Shown: positions 27,573 through 36,642, counted from the stretch's first letter. The stretch: 64,000 nt of DNA from an uncultured Parabacteroides sp. (GCF_905196875.1 NZ_CAJJWO010000004.1:1-64000), one strand, 5' to 3'. Notes: generated from the letters alone by a model not told the origin. Translations and numbers: made by a program.

Positions 27573-27603
27573 ACTGATTAATTTTAAATGAATCTCAATA
27601 CGA

Positions 27604-27662
27604 CAAAAGTAAAAGGATGAATTATTCATTTTCTCCCATCTTGCGAAATAAAATCCTCAAAA
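27604..27662 (-). promoter_or_regulatory. Promoter and 22-bp activator-type site, oxidoreductase-permease operon
   Basis: Minus strand: a 22-bp site (27641-27662, beginning TTTTGAGGATTTTATTTCGC), 29 bases, then the -7 box TACTTTTG (27604-27611), 31 bases before the ATG. No -33 TTTG is present, as expected for an activator-dependent promoter. The same 22-bp sequence is found at the nagA promoter with the same 29-base spacing. Confidence 0.65.
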
Positions 27663-27704
27663 TGCGTCAGAATGGAGAGGGCAGTAATAATGTCAGGGAA
27701 GAAG

Positions 27705-28922
27705 TTATGCCTGGTAAATCGTCTGTCCGTTTATGATGGTACGTGATATCCTGATCTGATTGTCGAAAAAAAGAATATCTGCCGTTTTACCTACTTCTAA
27801 AGAACCGATCCTATTTTCCATATGAAGAATACGGGCAGGCGTTGCCGTCATCATTTTTACTGCATCTGTTAAGGAGACTTCTGCCAGTTGAACCATTGTC
27901 CGGACCAGACGGTCTGCAGTTGCCACGCTGCCGGCAAAAGCACTTCGGTCGAGTAGTTTGGCTACTCCCTCTTCTACCATTACAGTTTGTCCTTCCTTTA
28001 AACTTCCTAATTTATATACCCCTTCCGGCATTCCGGCGCCGCGCATGGAATCGGTAACCAATGCTATTCTGTCTGCTCCTTTGAATTTATGTATAAGTTG
28101 AAGCAGGCTTTTGGGGAGGTGAATGCCGTCGGCAATGATTTCTACATCCATATCCTCCAGTAAGAAAGCGGCTTCTACAGCGCCCGCATAACGGAGTGCA
28201 TTCCGGCGGGTAACGGTCTGCATACCTGAGTAGAGGTGCGTCATCAGGGAGTATCCGGCCTTATAGGCTTCCATGACCTCTTCACAAATGGCATCCGTAT
28301 GTCCGACGGATGGGATTATTTGTTTTTCTTTCAATAGTTTACCCAGGTAGAGGGCACCGTCGAGTTCGGGTGCTATGCTCCAACGAATGATATCGTCAGT
28401 GGCATTCAATATACTGGTGTAATGTTCGGGAGTCGGTGCCTTCAGATTGGAGGGATCTTGCGCACCACGTTGGCTATAGGCGAAGTATGGACCTTCCAGA
28501 TGGATGCCCAGAAACTTTGCACCTTTCGTATTTTGTTTTTTTGCCTGGCGGTAGATTTCAAATGTGTGGAAGAGCTCTTCGTCAGAACAGGTCAGAGTGG
28601 TGGGTAAAAGGGCGGTTGTACCGTAGCGGGCATGTGTGTTGGCGACGGTCAGGTAAGCATCTACCGTACCGTCCATAAAATCGGCTCCTCCTGCTCCATG
28701 TGTATGAAGATCGATGAATCCAGGGGATATATACTGTTGTTCGGCATCGATGATTTCATCGATATCATCCGATGACGGATGGTCTGTGCCGATAGCAGTT
28801 ATTTTATCGTTCTCAATGATGATATAACCATCTTCCAGAATATTGTCGGTCTGGATTAATTTTCCGTTGGTAATGAGCCTGCGGACTGCTTTTTTTTCGT
28901 GTGATGCTGATATTGTACTCAT
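27705..28922 (-). CDS. nagA: N-acetylglucosamine-6-phosphate deacetylase
   Basis: 405 residues, amidohydrolase fold, no signal peptide. Motifs: PGFIDLHTHGAGG (metal-site HxH), LGIHLEGPYF (metal-binding Glu), SVGHTDAICEE (metal-site His), MTHLYSGMQ (where many NagA have THLFNAM), ADGIHLP, and VTDSMRGAG with the catalytic Asp. It removes the acetyl group from GlcNAc-6-phosphate, giving the substrate for NagB. It is a single-gene unit with its own promoter carrying the 22-bp site shared with the oxidoreductase-permease operon; 132 bases separate its stop from the next start. Confidence 0.93.
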   Translation of the reverse strand: MSTISASHEKKAVRRLITNGKLIQTDNILEDGYIIIENDKITAIGTDHPSSDDIDEIIDAEQQYISPGFIDLHTHGAGGADFMDGTVDAYLTVANTHARYGTTALLPTTLTCSDEELFHTFEIYRQAKKQNTKGAKFLGIHLEGPYFAYSQRGAQDPSNLKAPTPEHYTSILNATDDIIRWSIAPELDGALYLGKLLKEKQIIPSVGHTDAICEEVMEAYKAGYSLMTHLYSGMQTVTRRNALRYAGAVEAAFLLEDMDVEIIADGIHLPKSLLQLIHKFKGADRIALVTDSMRGAGMPEGVYKLGSLKEGQTVMVEEGVAKLLDRSAFAGSVATADRLVRTMVQLAEVSLTDAVKMMTATPARILHMENRIGSLEVGKTADILFFDNQIRISRTIINGQTIYQA

Positions 28923-28951
28923 ATGGCACTGTTTTTATTGTTCAAACAGTA

Positions 28952-29010
28952 CAAAGTAAGTAGAATGCTTCTTCTTTTTATGTGCTGATTGCGAAATAAA
29001 ATCCTCAAAA
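28952..29010 (-). promoter_or_regulatory. Promoter and 22-bp activator-type site, nagA
   Basis: Minus strand: the 22-bp site (28989-29010) identical to 27641-27662, 29 bases, then TTACTTTG (28952-28959, 7 of 8 of TANNTTTG), 29 bases before the nagA ATG. The exact repetition of site, spacing and -7 box makes coordinate control with the oxidoreductase-permease operon likely. Confidence 0.65.
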
Positions 29011-29044
29011 AACGAACGGACCGGATAGAAAGTCGGTGCATCTT

Positions 29045-30208
29045 TTATTTGTTTTTAGAAGTAAATCGTTTCCGGTATTGAAAGGGAGTCATTTCCTTTA
29101 CCTTTGTAAATATTCGGGAAATGTTCTTGTAATCCGTGAAACCGGCTTTAGCAGCGGCTTCTACCAATGGTAGGTCAGTTGTAACCAACAAGTCGACAAA
29201 TTTTTCTATACGCAGTTCCTGAATATACTGGCAAACAGATGTACCTGTTTCCCGTTTGAACTTTTTTTCCAGGACGCGCCTTGAGAAAGGTAGCATCCGG
29301 ATAAGATCATCTATCGGCAGGGGATTCCGAAGGTTGTTATCTATATAATGTAACAGCTGTTCGATATATTTGTCGGAAACGGCAAAACGTTCGGTGGAAG
29401 CACGAGGGACGATTCGTACTGGCTTTATGATGATATCGACGGGGGTAACGATCTTTTTTTCGATGAACTGGTGAATCAGTCTCCCCGCTTCATAACCTCC
29501 GTTCTCGATATCCAATTCTATGGATGACAATTGAGGGTCGGAAATATTACATAGCAGTTTGTCATTATCTACTCCCAGGACTGCAATTTCCTCTGGAATG
29601 CTTATATCATACATTTTACAGACTTCAGTAATTTGCAATGCATAATAATCGTCACATGCGAAAAGAGCTACCGGTTTAGGCAGGCTTTGCAGCCATCTGC
29701 TTACAAGTTCTACATCAAAACTCCATTTTTCACTGGGTATCCGTTTCCGGTTGCTGAACTCATAAACGTCATAACCTTGGCTGTAGACAGCCTTCTTAAA
29801 GCCTTCGCCTCGTTCACGTCCCCATACTGTATCTGTCAGCCCGTAATAGGCAAACGATTTATATCCTTTGTGCAGGAAAAAGTTGGCAGCCATTACACCG
29901 GTTCCGAAATAATCACCCGTCAGGTTGGAGATACCGGGGCTTCGTTCTTTGTAGTTTTGGACGATGATTGGTATGTGCAGCTGGTTCAGTACAGACAGAT
30001 CTATATCTGTGAATTGGGCGATGATGGCATCAGCTCCCCATTTCTTTGCCCACTCCACGACGCCTTCATCACCGTAAAGCTCCCTAAAATACAAAGGCAT
30101 CCGGTAAAATGCCCAGGGACCTACTTCCCTTGCATATCTGACTACATTTTCCAGAAGTGATCTGCTATAGCCACTGGAAAAATCGGTTAACAGTAATATC
30201 TTTATCAT
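29045..30208 (-). CDS. XylR-like AraC-family regulator with periplasmic-binding-like sensor domain
   Basis: 387 residues, cytoplasmic. The N-terminal 270 residues follow the LacI/periplasmic-binding fold (ILLLTDFSSGYSRSLLENVV, GYKSFAYYGLTDTVWGRERGEGFK, VALFACDDYYALQITEVC, EEIAVLGVDNDKLLCNISDPQLSSIELD). The C-terminal 105 residues form an AraC double helix-turn-helix (IDDLIRMLPFSRRVLEKKFK and PLVEAAAKAGFTDYKNISRIF, ending MTPFQYRKRF). This domain order is that of the xylose activator XylR. It probably senses an amino sugar and binds the 22-bp sites ahead of nagA and the oxidoreductase gene; the sensed sugar and the site assignment are inferences from position. Confidence 0.9.
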   Translation of the reverse strand: MIKILLLTDFSSGYSRSLLENVVRYAREVGPWAFYRMPLYFRELYGDEGVVEWAKKWGADAIIAQFTDIDLSVLNQLHIPIIVQNYKERSPGISNLTGDYFGTGVMAANFFLHKGYKSFAYYGLTDTVWGRERGEGFKKAVYSQGYDVYEFSNRKRIPSEKWSFDVELVSRWLQSLPKPVALFACDDYYALQITEVCKMYDISIPEEIAVLGVDNDKLLCNISDPQLSSIELDIENGGYEAGRLIHQFIEKKIVTPVDIIIKPVRIVPRASTERFAVSDKYIEQLLHYIDNNLRNPLPIDDLIRMLPFSRRVLEKKFKRETGTSVCQYIQELRIEKFVDLLVTTDLPLVEAAAKAGFTDYKNISRIFTKVKEMTPFQYRKRFTSKNK

Positions 30209-30242
30209 CTCATGGTGTTCATTACGCTACGCAATCTTGTTC

Positions 30243-30250
30243 CAAAATTA
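30243..30250 (-). promoter_or_regulatory. -7 box for the XylR-like regulator
   Basis: Minus strand TAATTTTG, a full match to TANNTTTG, 34 bases upstream of the ATG at 30208. No -33 TTTG at the right distance, so only moderately supported. Confidence 0.4.
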
Positions 30251-30297
30251 TAGAAATATTATTAGCTTTTGATAAGTATTCTCAAGTATTTTTGCGG

Positions 30298-30390
30298 AGG
30301 TTACTACTTTCCACTCAAACCTTTAGTGCTGTTCAGAGTAGCAGCAACTGTTGGCAGATGCAGATCGGTATACGCTATATCTTTAATTAG
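30298..30390 (+). pseudogene. Remnant: last ~30 codons of a second Oar-like TonB receptor
   Basis: In frame to the stop at 30388-30390 the sequence encodes LLSTQTFSAVQSSSNCWQ then MQIGIRYIFN, aligning with the end of the intact receptor at 14748 (LLPTQTFSPVLTSSNCWQ then MQIGIRYIFN). Upstream of codon AGC at 30340 the DNA differs mostly at third positions, as between paralogues kept under selection; from 30340 on it is nearly identical. No signal peptide, plug or barrel lies upstream: the sequence meets the promoter region of the AraC regulator. So it is the scar of a lost or recombined paralogue. Confidence 0.8.
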
Positions 30391-30400
30391 AGGTTACTGT
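30340..30400. repeat. 61-bp direct repeat, right copy
   Basis: Matches 14698-14758 at 59 of 61 positions in the same orientation and ends exactly at the stop codon of the converging TolC-like gene (30401). Together the copies frame the amino-sugar locus. Confidence 0.85.
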
Positions 30401-31741
30401 TTATTGACTTGCTTTGTCCGGATCCGGAGCCACATACGTCAGTATCTGACCGCTTAGTTGCAGCAGGGATACTTCACAGAGTTTGGTGGAGTATTCCGCG
30501 ATAGACTGGCGTTCTTCCGCCTCCAACAAGCTGTTCTGCGCTTCACGCAGTTCGATACCGGAAAGTTCGCCCAGTTTGTAACGGTCGATGGCGATGCGGT
30601 AGTTCTCCTGTGCGACAACCAGATTTTCCTTTTCCAGACTCCACAGGTCGAGGTTATTCTGGTAAGCCATCCACAGATTGCTCATGTCGGCACGTAAGGC
30701 CAGCTCAAGCTCCTGCATGCGCAGTTCCTTGTTTTCGATCTCGATGCGTGCATTGCGGCGTTCGCGGCGGCGGTTCAGGCCGTCGAACAGATTCAGTCCG
30801 ACGGTAATGCCATAGTTCAGACCTAGCCGCTGCTGCAGGTCGGTGGTGCCCACTTCGTACCAGTTGGCGGTATAGCCGTAACCGGCATTCAGTTTTACGT
30901 AAGGGTAGTTGCGGCTCTTGACCTTTTTATAATCCAATTCGGAAAGCGTTTTGTTCTTCTGGGCGATCAGCAGAGAGGCGTTCGACTCTATCGTGCTTTT
31001 CCATAGCTCCACTTCATCCAGGAAGATATTCGGGTAGATCACGGAGTCTTTGACAGCGATGTTCTCTTCTACATTCTCGAGAGCCATCAGTTCGTTGAGC
31101 CGGATGCGTGAGGTGTTGACGACTTCCAGCTGGTTCAGCACCTTCGAGCTGTCGGAGTTGAAGTCGACCTGCGCTTGTTGCAAGTCCATGCGCGAACCGG
31201 AACCGATATGGTAACGCTCTTCTGCTATACGGACACGCTCTCGGGAAAGGTCGAGGGATGAGCGCAGGTTACGCAGGCGGATGTTCTGGCGTATCCGGTT
31301 GTAATATTCGGTAGACAGGTCTGCCACGAAATCCTCTATCGTCATGCGTGTATTCAGTTCGCCCATCCGCTGTAATTCCTTGAGGCGCGAATATTCTGCC
31401 TGTATCCCGAAGCCGTCGAATACTGTCCAGTTTACGTTCAGGCCGATATTGCCTGTTTCGCTGTTGACGCCGTTTTGCTTTTCGGTCGTACCGTCGGTCA
31501 GCTTGTTACGGTTGTTGTTGACCGAACCGCTGAAACCGCCGCTCATATCTATGGTAGGCAGGTACCCGGCGTTGCCAGGTGTGGCGTTATTGTCGCTTAT
31601 CTGTTGTTCGTTGCGTATGATACGGATGGAGTAGTTACGCTCCAGTCCCGTTTCGATACACTGCCTGAGGCTGTATACGTCCTGTGCTTTTACACTCAGG
31701 GATGCTGAAACAGCCAGTATGATCATTGCTACTCTTTTCAT
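30401..31741 (-). CDS. TolC-family outer-membrane efflux channel
   Basis: 446 residues with a signal peptide (ends VKAQ). Two repeats of the outer-membrane efflux family are visible: YSLRQCIETGLERNYSIRIIRNEQQI at the start of the first, and the second with LSELDYKKVKSRNYPYVKLNAGYGYT. Long amphipathic helices (VRIAEERYHIGSGSRMDLQQAQVDF and YRIAIDRYKLGELSGIELREAQNSL) form the periplasmic tunnel. Its start overlaps the RND stop by four bases (ATGA), making it the last gene of the MFP-RND-TolC operon. Exports whatever the RND pump captures. Length is normal. Confidence 0.92.
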   Translation of the reverse strand: MKRVAMIILAVSASLSVKAQDVYSLRQCIETGLERNYSIRIIRNEQQISDNNATPGNAGYLPTIDMSGGFSGSVNNNRNKLTDGTTEKQNGVNSETGNIGLNVNWTVFDGFGIQAEYSRLKELQRMGELNTRMTIEDFVADLSTEYYNRIRQNIRLRNLRSSLDLSRERVRIAEERYHIGSGSRMDLQQAQVDFNSDSSKVLNQLEVVNTSRIRLNELMALENVEENIAVKDSVIYPNIFLDEVELWKSTIESNASLLIAQKNKTLSELDYKKVKSRNYPYVKLNAGYGYTANWYEVGTTDLQQRLGLNYGITVGLNLFDGLNRRRERRNARIEIENKELRMQELELALRADMSNLWMAYQNNLDLWSLEKENLVVAQENYRIAIDRYKLGELSGIELREAQNSLLEAEERQSIAEYSTKLCEVSLLQLSGQILTYVAPDPDKASQ

Positions 31742-34700
31742 ATTTTCTTTGCTCTGTCTGTTGAGATAAAACTATACATTGCCGGAACGATGAACAAGGT
31801 AAGGAAGGTAGAAACCAACATACCGCCTACTACGGCAATACCCATCGCAATACGTCCTTGTGCACCTTCGCCTGTCGCGTATACCAGCGGTACCAGTCCG
31901 AGTATAGTCGATGTACTGGTCATCAGGATCGGACGCAGGCGTTGTGTGGATGCCGAGCGGATCGCTTCAGGCAGGCTTTGTCCTGCTTCCTGGCGTTGGT
32001 TGGCGAACTCTACGATCAGGATACCGTTCTTTGCCACCAGACCGATCAACATAATGATACCGATCTGACTGAATATATTCATCGTAATGCCCGAATAACT
32101 CATAAACATCAAGGCTCCCGCAATAGCCAGCGGCACGGTGAACATCACCACCAGCGGATCTTTGAAGCTCTCGAACTGGGCGGCAAGCACCAGATAGATC
32201 ATCAGCAAGGCCAGGATCATAGCGAACATCAGACTGTCGGAACTTTCGCGGAACTCTTTCGACTCGCCAGAGAGGGCGGTACGGAAACTGCCGTCGAGCG
32301 TTTCACCTGCTATACGGTCCATTTCGTCCAGGCCGTCACCGATCGTATATCCTTTATTCAGACCGCTGGATACTGTTGCTGAAACGAAACGGTTGTAGCG
32401 ATACAACTGTGGCGGAGCTACATCTTCATGCAGGGCGACCAGGTTGTCCAACTGGATCATTTCCCCGTTGTCGCTGCGTACATAGATCGACTTCAGGTCG
32501 AGCGGCGTGTTACGCTGCTGGCGGTTGATCTCGCCTAATATCTGGTATTGTTTACCGTTCATATAGAAATAGCCCATACGCTGCCCACTTAATGCGTACT
32601 GTAATGTCTGTGCGATATTGCGGGTACTTACTCCCAGCGACGATGCCTTGTCGCGGTTGATCTCGATGCGTGTTTCCGGCTTGGTGAACTTCAGGTTCAC
32701 ATCCGCCATCTGGAAGACAGGGCTTTCGTTTACCTGCTGCATGAAAGCGGGCAGGTGTTCCGCCAGTTTCTCCAGGCTGGGTGCTTGTAATACATATTGC
32801 ACGGGCATACCTCCGCGTCGTCCTCCGAAAGTGGATTGCTGCTGTACGAAGGCACGCGCTTTTGTTTCTGTCCTGACGGCTGCCGAAAGCCTTTCGGCTA
32901 TCTCCATCTGCGAACGTTCGCGGTCGCTGATATCCGGAAGGATCACATTGATAAAGCCTCCGCCGTTCCAGGAGCGGTTAACCAGAAACTTACGTTCGGG
33001 AGCGATAGAGTCGGATATTTCGGCTATCCGGTCGGAGAAGTCGCGGATAAACTCGAAGGTAGCTCCTTCCTGCGCACGCAAGTTGACCGATATGGATGAA
33101 CGGTCTTCGAGGGGAGACAATTCTGAGCGGATTGTTTTCCAGAAATAACCGATCGAACCGAATAGGATGACCACGATAGGAATAGCCCACCACCGGTGGC
33201 TCAGGAAATAGTCGAGCGAACGGGCGTAAATCTTGTTCAGCCCTTCAAAGAAAGGTTCTGTCTTGACGTACATCCAGTTTTTCTTTTCCCGTTTGCGCAG
33301 TAGCTTGGTGGCAAGCATCGGCGTAAAGGTAAGGGCGACGAATGAAGAGATAGCCACCGAACCGGCAATCACGATACTGAACTCCTTGAACAAACGCCCT
33401 GTCATCCCCTCCATAAATACGATCGGAAGGAATACGGAGATCAGGGTAATCGTGGTCGAGACTACAGCAAAGAATATTTCTTTCGAACCTTCTATGCCCG
33501 CCTCCTTCGGGTTCATCCCCTTTTCTATACGGACATATATATTCTCTGCTACCACGATCGCATCGTCCACCACCAACCCGACGGAGAGCACGACGGCAAG
33601 CATCGTCAGGACGTTGATGGAGAAGCCGGAGATATACATTACAAAGAAGGCGCCGACCAATGATACCGGGATCACCACGCAAGGCACCAGCGTCACGCGC
33701 CAGTCGCGCAGGAACAGGAAGATGATTAGTACCACCAGTGCCAGCGCGACATAGATTGTCTCTTCCACCTCGGCGATGGAAGCACGGATGAAACGGGTAT
33801 TGTCGTACACCATTTCGATCGATACGTCTTCCGGCAGGTCTTTCTTCAGTTGTTCGATACGGTTGTAAGCTTCATCGGCAATCTCGATATGGTTGGCTCC
33901 CGGCTGGGGGATGATGATACAAATTACCATCGGCTCGCCGTTTTTACGCAAAATACTGCGTAGGTCTTCCGGAGCCAGTTCCGCCCGTCCCACATCCTTG
34001 AAACGGACGATGTTGTTGCCGTCCTCCTTGATGATCAGGTCGTCGAATTCTTTCGCTGTATGCATCAACCCCAGGGTACGGATAGAGAGGTCGATCGTAT
34101 TTCCTTCGATACTACCGGAGGGCAACTCTACGTTTTCCGCATCCACTGCATTCTTCACATCCAGCGGGGTAACACCGTAGCCGGCCATCTTGATCGGGTC
34201 GAGCCATAGACGCATAGAGTAACGTTTCTGTCCCCAGATATCTACCCCGCTCACATTCGATATCGTTTGCAGGCGTTCCTTTACCGTCAGCTCGGCAATC
34301 TCGCTTAAGTCCATCAGCGAACGCCTGTTGCTCTGAATACCGATCTGCATGATGGGCGACGCGTCGGCATCGGCCTTCGATACGGTAGGCGGGTCACAGT
34401 CGCGCGGTAGATAACGTTGGGCACGCGATACTTTGTCGCGTACGTCGTTGGCTGCCGTTTCCATATCCACCGACAGTTCGAACTCGACAGTGATACGGCT
34501 GCTACCCTGGCTACTGACGCTACTTAGCGAGCGAATACCCGGAATACCGTTGATGTTCTGCTCCAACGGTTCCGTGATCTGGTTCATGATAACCTCGGCA
34601 TTCGCTCCCGGATAGGATACGTTGACCGAGATAATAGGCTGGTCCACACTGGGGAACTCGCGAACCCCCAGGAACTTGTAGCCGATCATACCGAACAGCA

Positions 34701-34767
34701 GGATGACGAGCATCATTACCGTCGAGAGAACCGGCCTGTTTATACTGGTTTCCGATATATTTGCCAT
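31738..34767 (-). CDS. RND multidrug efflux permease (AcrB/HAE1 type)
   Basis: 1009 residues, 12 membrane segments in the usual pattern: one at the N-terminus (LSTVMMLVILLFGMIGYKFL), a set after about residue 330 and another after about 840. Family blocks: FPSVDQPIISVNVSYPGANAEVI, MLAVVLSVGLVVDDAIVVAENIY (the conserved proton-relay VGLVVDDAIVV with two Asp), and LVAKNGILIVEFANQ near the end. It would be the proton-driven inner-membrane part of a tripartite pump. Eight bases after the MFP stop and overlapping tolC, so one operon. Substrate is not predictable from sequence. Confidence 0.94.
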   Translation of the reverse strand: MANISETSINRPVLSTVMMLVILLFGMIGYKFLGVREFPSVDQPIISVNVSYPGANAEVIMNQITEPLEQNINGIPGIRSLSSVSSQGSSRITVEFELSVDMETAANDVRDKVSRAQRYLPRDCDPPTVSKADADASPIMQIGIQSNRRSLMDLSEIAELTVKERLQTISNVSGVDIWGQKRYSMRLWLDPIKMAGYGVTPLDVKNAVDAENVELPSGSIEGNTIDLSIRTLGLMHTAKEFDDLIIKEDGNNIVRFKDVGRAELAPEDLRSILRKNGEPMVICIIIPQPGANHIEIADEAYNRIEQLKKDLPEDVSIEMVYDNTRFIRASIAEVEETIYVALALVVLIIFLFLRDWRVTLVPCVVIPVSLVGAFFVMYISGFSINVLTMLAVVLSVGLVVDDAIVVAENIYVRIEKGMNPKEAGIEGSKEIFFAVVSTTITLISVFLPIVFMEGMTGRLFKEFSIVIAGSVAISSFVALTFTPMLATKLLRKREKKNWMYVKTEPFFEGLNKIYARSLDYFLSHRWWAIPIVVILFGSIGYFWKTIRSELSPLEDRSSISVNLRAQEGATFEFIRDFSDRIAEISDSIAPERKFLVNRSWNGGGFINVILPDISDRERSQMEIAERLSAAVRTETKARAFVQQQSTFGGRRGGMPVQYVLQAPSLEKLAEHLPAFMQQVNESPVFQMADVNLKFTKPETRIEINRDKASSLGVSTRNIAQTLQYALSGQRMGYFYMNGKQYQILGEINRQQRNTPLDLKSIYVRSDNGEMIQLDNLVALHEDVAPPQLYRYNRFVSATVSSGLNKGYTIGDGLDEMDRIAGETLDGSFRTALSGESKEFRESSDSLMFAMILALLMIYLVLAAQFESFKDPLVVMFTVPLAIAGALMFMSYSGITMNIFSQIGIIMLIGLVAKNGILIVEFANQRQEAGQSLPEAIRSASTQRLRPILMTSTSTILGLVPLVYATGEGAQGRIAMGIAVVGGMLVSTFLTLFIVPAMYSFISTDRAKKI

Positions 34768-34775
34768 AGAGGAAT

Positions 34776-35873
34776 TTAATACAGATTATCAATTGTTACT
34801 TGCATGCCGGTACGAAGCTGCATCACACCGGTGGTGATCAATGTATCGCCCGGCTGTACACCGTCGAGCACCTGCACACGGCTTTCCGTACGCAAGCCGA
34901 TCGTGATTTCCGCCGGTTCGGCTACTCCGTTCTTATACAGGTAGACCACATTCTTACCCATTTCGGGGATCAGCGCTTCGCTCGGGATAGCCAGTGCATC
35001 CTTTATCTCGCGTTTGGTGATCTCCACCGAGGTATAACGTCCGGGGAAGATCGACTCGTTGGTGTTAGGATAGGTGGCACGTACTTTCAGAGTACGGGTC
35101 GACATATCCACCTTACTTTCTACGGCATATACTTTTGCGTTGTAGTCGCGCATCATACCGTTGGAGTCTTCCAGGCGGAATACGATGGAAGTACCGTCGG
35201 TTACGTCGTTTGCATAGTTCTCGGGGATGGAGAACTCGATTTTCAGCGGCGATATCTTCGTCAGCTTGGTAATAACGGTGGTGGGAGAGACATAAGCCCC
35301 TTCACTGACCGAACGCAGACCGATGATCCCATCGAACGGCGCACGCAACTCCGTCTGCAGGATGTTGGCTTTCACCAGATCGATGTCGGCCATCAGTTTC
35401 TCATATTCGGTAGTCACCTGCTCGTAAGCCTCCTGGCTGACGGCGTCTTTTTCAAGAAGTGTGCGTTGGCGGTATACCCTGTCTTTTGCCAAAGGGATTT
35501 GGGCTTCCAGTTTTCTCAGCTGGGCCTGTAATGGTTTGTCGTTGATCTTTGCCAGCAGGTCGCCGGCTTTCACATGTGTACCCTCGGTGAAATAGATATT
35601 CACCACTTTCCCTGACGACTCGAAGGATAAGTCTACTTCCTCATCGGGGAGGATACTGCCCGTGCTAATAACTTTGTCGGTCAGTGATTGGAATTTTAAC
35701 ACTTCAGCGTTAATGTTCAGCACCTGCTTCCTTAAGCTCGTTCCCGGAGCGGGAGCCACTTCGTCTGCTTTCCCGGATGCTGTCAACTCGTTCTTAATCT
35801 GTGGATAAACAATCATTCCAGCGATTAGCAGAAGGATTGCGGCGGTAACGCCCCACTTCACTCTCTTCGTCAT
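34776..35873 (-). CDS. RND pump membrane-fusion (adaptor) protein
   Basis: 365 residues from ATG 35873 (MTKRVKWGVTAAILLLIAG); an ATG 54 bases upstream is in frame but would put polar residues before the membrane anchor. After the anchor come the HlyD/AcrA blocks: VISTGSILPDEEVDLSFESSGKVV and TEGTHVKAGDLLAKI (first lipoyl half), an alpha-hairpin (QLRKLEAQIPLAKDRVYRQRTLL), then ELRAPFDGIIGLRSVSEGAYV (second half) and the beta-barrel. It connects the RND permease to the TolC channel. First gene of the operon; no good -7/-33 pair lies directly upstream, only a partial TATATTTA. Confidence 0.93.
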   Translation of the reverse strand: MTKRVKWGVTAAILLLIAGMIVYPQIKNELTASGKADEVAPAPGTSLRKQVLNINAEVLKFQSLTDKVISTGSILPDEEVDLSFESSGKVVNIYFTEGTHVKAGDLLAKINDKPLQAQLRKLEAQIPLAKDRVYRQRTLLEKDAVSQEAYEQVTTEYEKLMADIDLVKANILQTELRAPFDGIIGLRSVSEGAYVSPTTVITKLTKISPLKIEFSIPENYANDVTDGTSIVFRLEDSNGMMRDYNAKVYAVESKVDMSTRTLKVRATYPNTNESIFPGRYTSVEITKREIKDALAIPSEALIPEMGKNVVYLYKNGVAEPAEITIGLRTESRVQVLDGVQPGDTLITTGVMQLRTGMQVTIDNLY

Positions 35874-35927
35874 ATTTTCAATGGTATCTACTTTAAAACT
35901 TATCAATAGGCATGTAAATATACACAA

Positions 35928-36609
35928 CTCAATCGGAATATAGACAAGAGTGAAAAGAAAAGGTTTAACGGGGCAACTATAAAAAGTTTTGGCATATTAG
36001 CCTTCATTGCCTTCATATAGGAAGATATCCTTTGATCTACAATTGATATTAGATGAACCCGGTTTCTGTTCTTGCCTTCATACGACCTTCATTCCGGCTT
36101 CATGTCTCGTCCTGATTAGTCCTGTCTTTACCTGTAAGGGCTTTCATTAGGACTTCTAAGTTTGAAAGTCAGTATGTTTAAATATTTTTCTGCTCTATTT
36201 TGTATATGTAATATGTAGATTTCTAAAAAGTAATGCTAGCCTTACATATATGTATAGTATGCATTTCTTTTATGCAATGCAAGCCTTACTTTTATAAAAT
36301 ACCGGAGTAATACTCTAAATTGTCCTATCTTTTTTTCTTAATATTCCTGATGAAAAGGCTTAGTTCTCCTATGCTCGGATCTGTGACTTAGGAAACAATC
36401 GTGTGACATCATTAAAGGAATACGGAATTGTGTTTAATTGTTTTATATATAGGCTTTTATAGTAAGTGTGATATTGCAGGAACAGCTCTCGGGAAAGTTG
36501 TATTATATAATGTACGCATGTACGTTGTTTTATAAATAAAGAAGATAAAGAAATAAATAAAATAGTACTGAATAGCTTGAATAATAAGCTTATATGTGTT
36601 TTAAATGAC
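35928..36609. other. Long AT-rich non-coding gap between efflux operon and invertible promoter
   Basis: No convincing reading frame on either strand. It holds several copies of GCCTTCAT (36000-36120), and an imperfect direct repeat AATGCTAGCCTTAC / AATGCAAGCCTTAC (36232-36245 and 36276-36289, 13 of 14 identical). No full TANNTTTG box facing the efflux operon was found. The leftward promoter at 36643-36673 would transcribe across it toward the MFP gene. Confidence 0.5.
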
Positions 36610-36634
36610 TGACTAGAGAAAACGATCCTTTTTT
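36610..36634. repeat. Left 25-bp inverted repeat of the invertible promoter
   Basis: Perfect reverse complement of 36790-36814 (core AGAGAAAACGATCC plus six T). A four-base GACT duplication sits just outside its left end. Confidence 0.85.
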
Positions 36635-36642
36635 ATCGTCAG

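Noticed and set aside
30157..30390. A 77-codon plus-strand gene ending in the receptor tail
   Set aside because: Its first part is antisense to the AraC gene start and promoter; only the last 30 codons are homologous to a receptor, so it is scored as a remnant.
14698..30400. Complete integrative element with att sites
   Set aside because: The direct repeats fit, but no integrase, mobilisation or replication gene lies between them, so only recombination-prone repeats can be claimed.
34800..35531. 243-codon plus-strand frame inside the MFP gene
   Set aside because: Shadow of a well-recognised adaptor protein; low-complexity composition typical of antisense frames.
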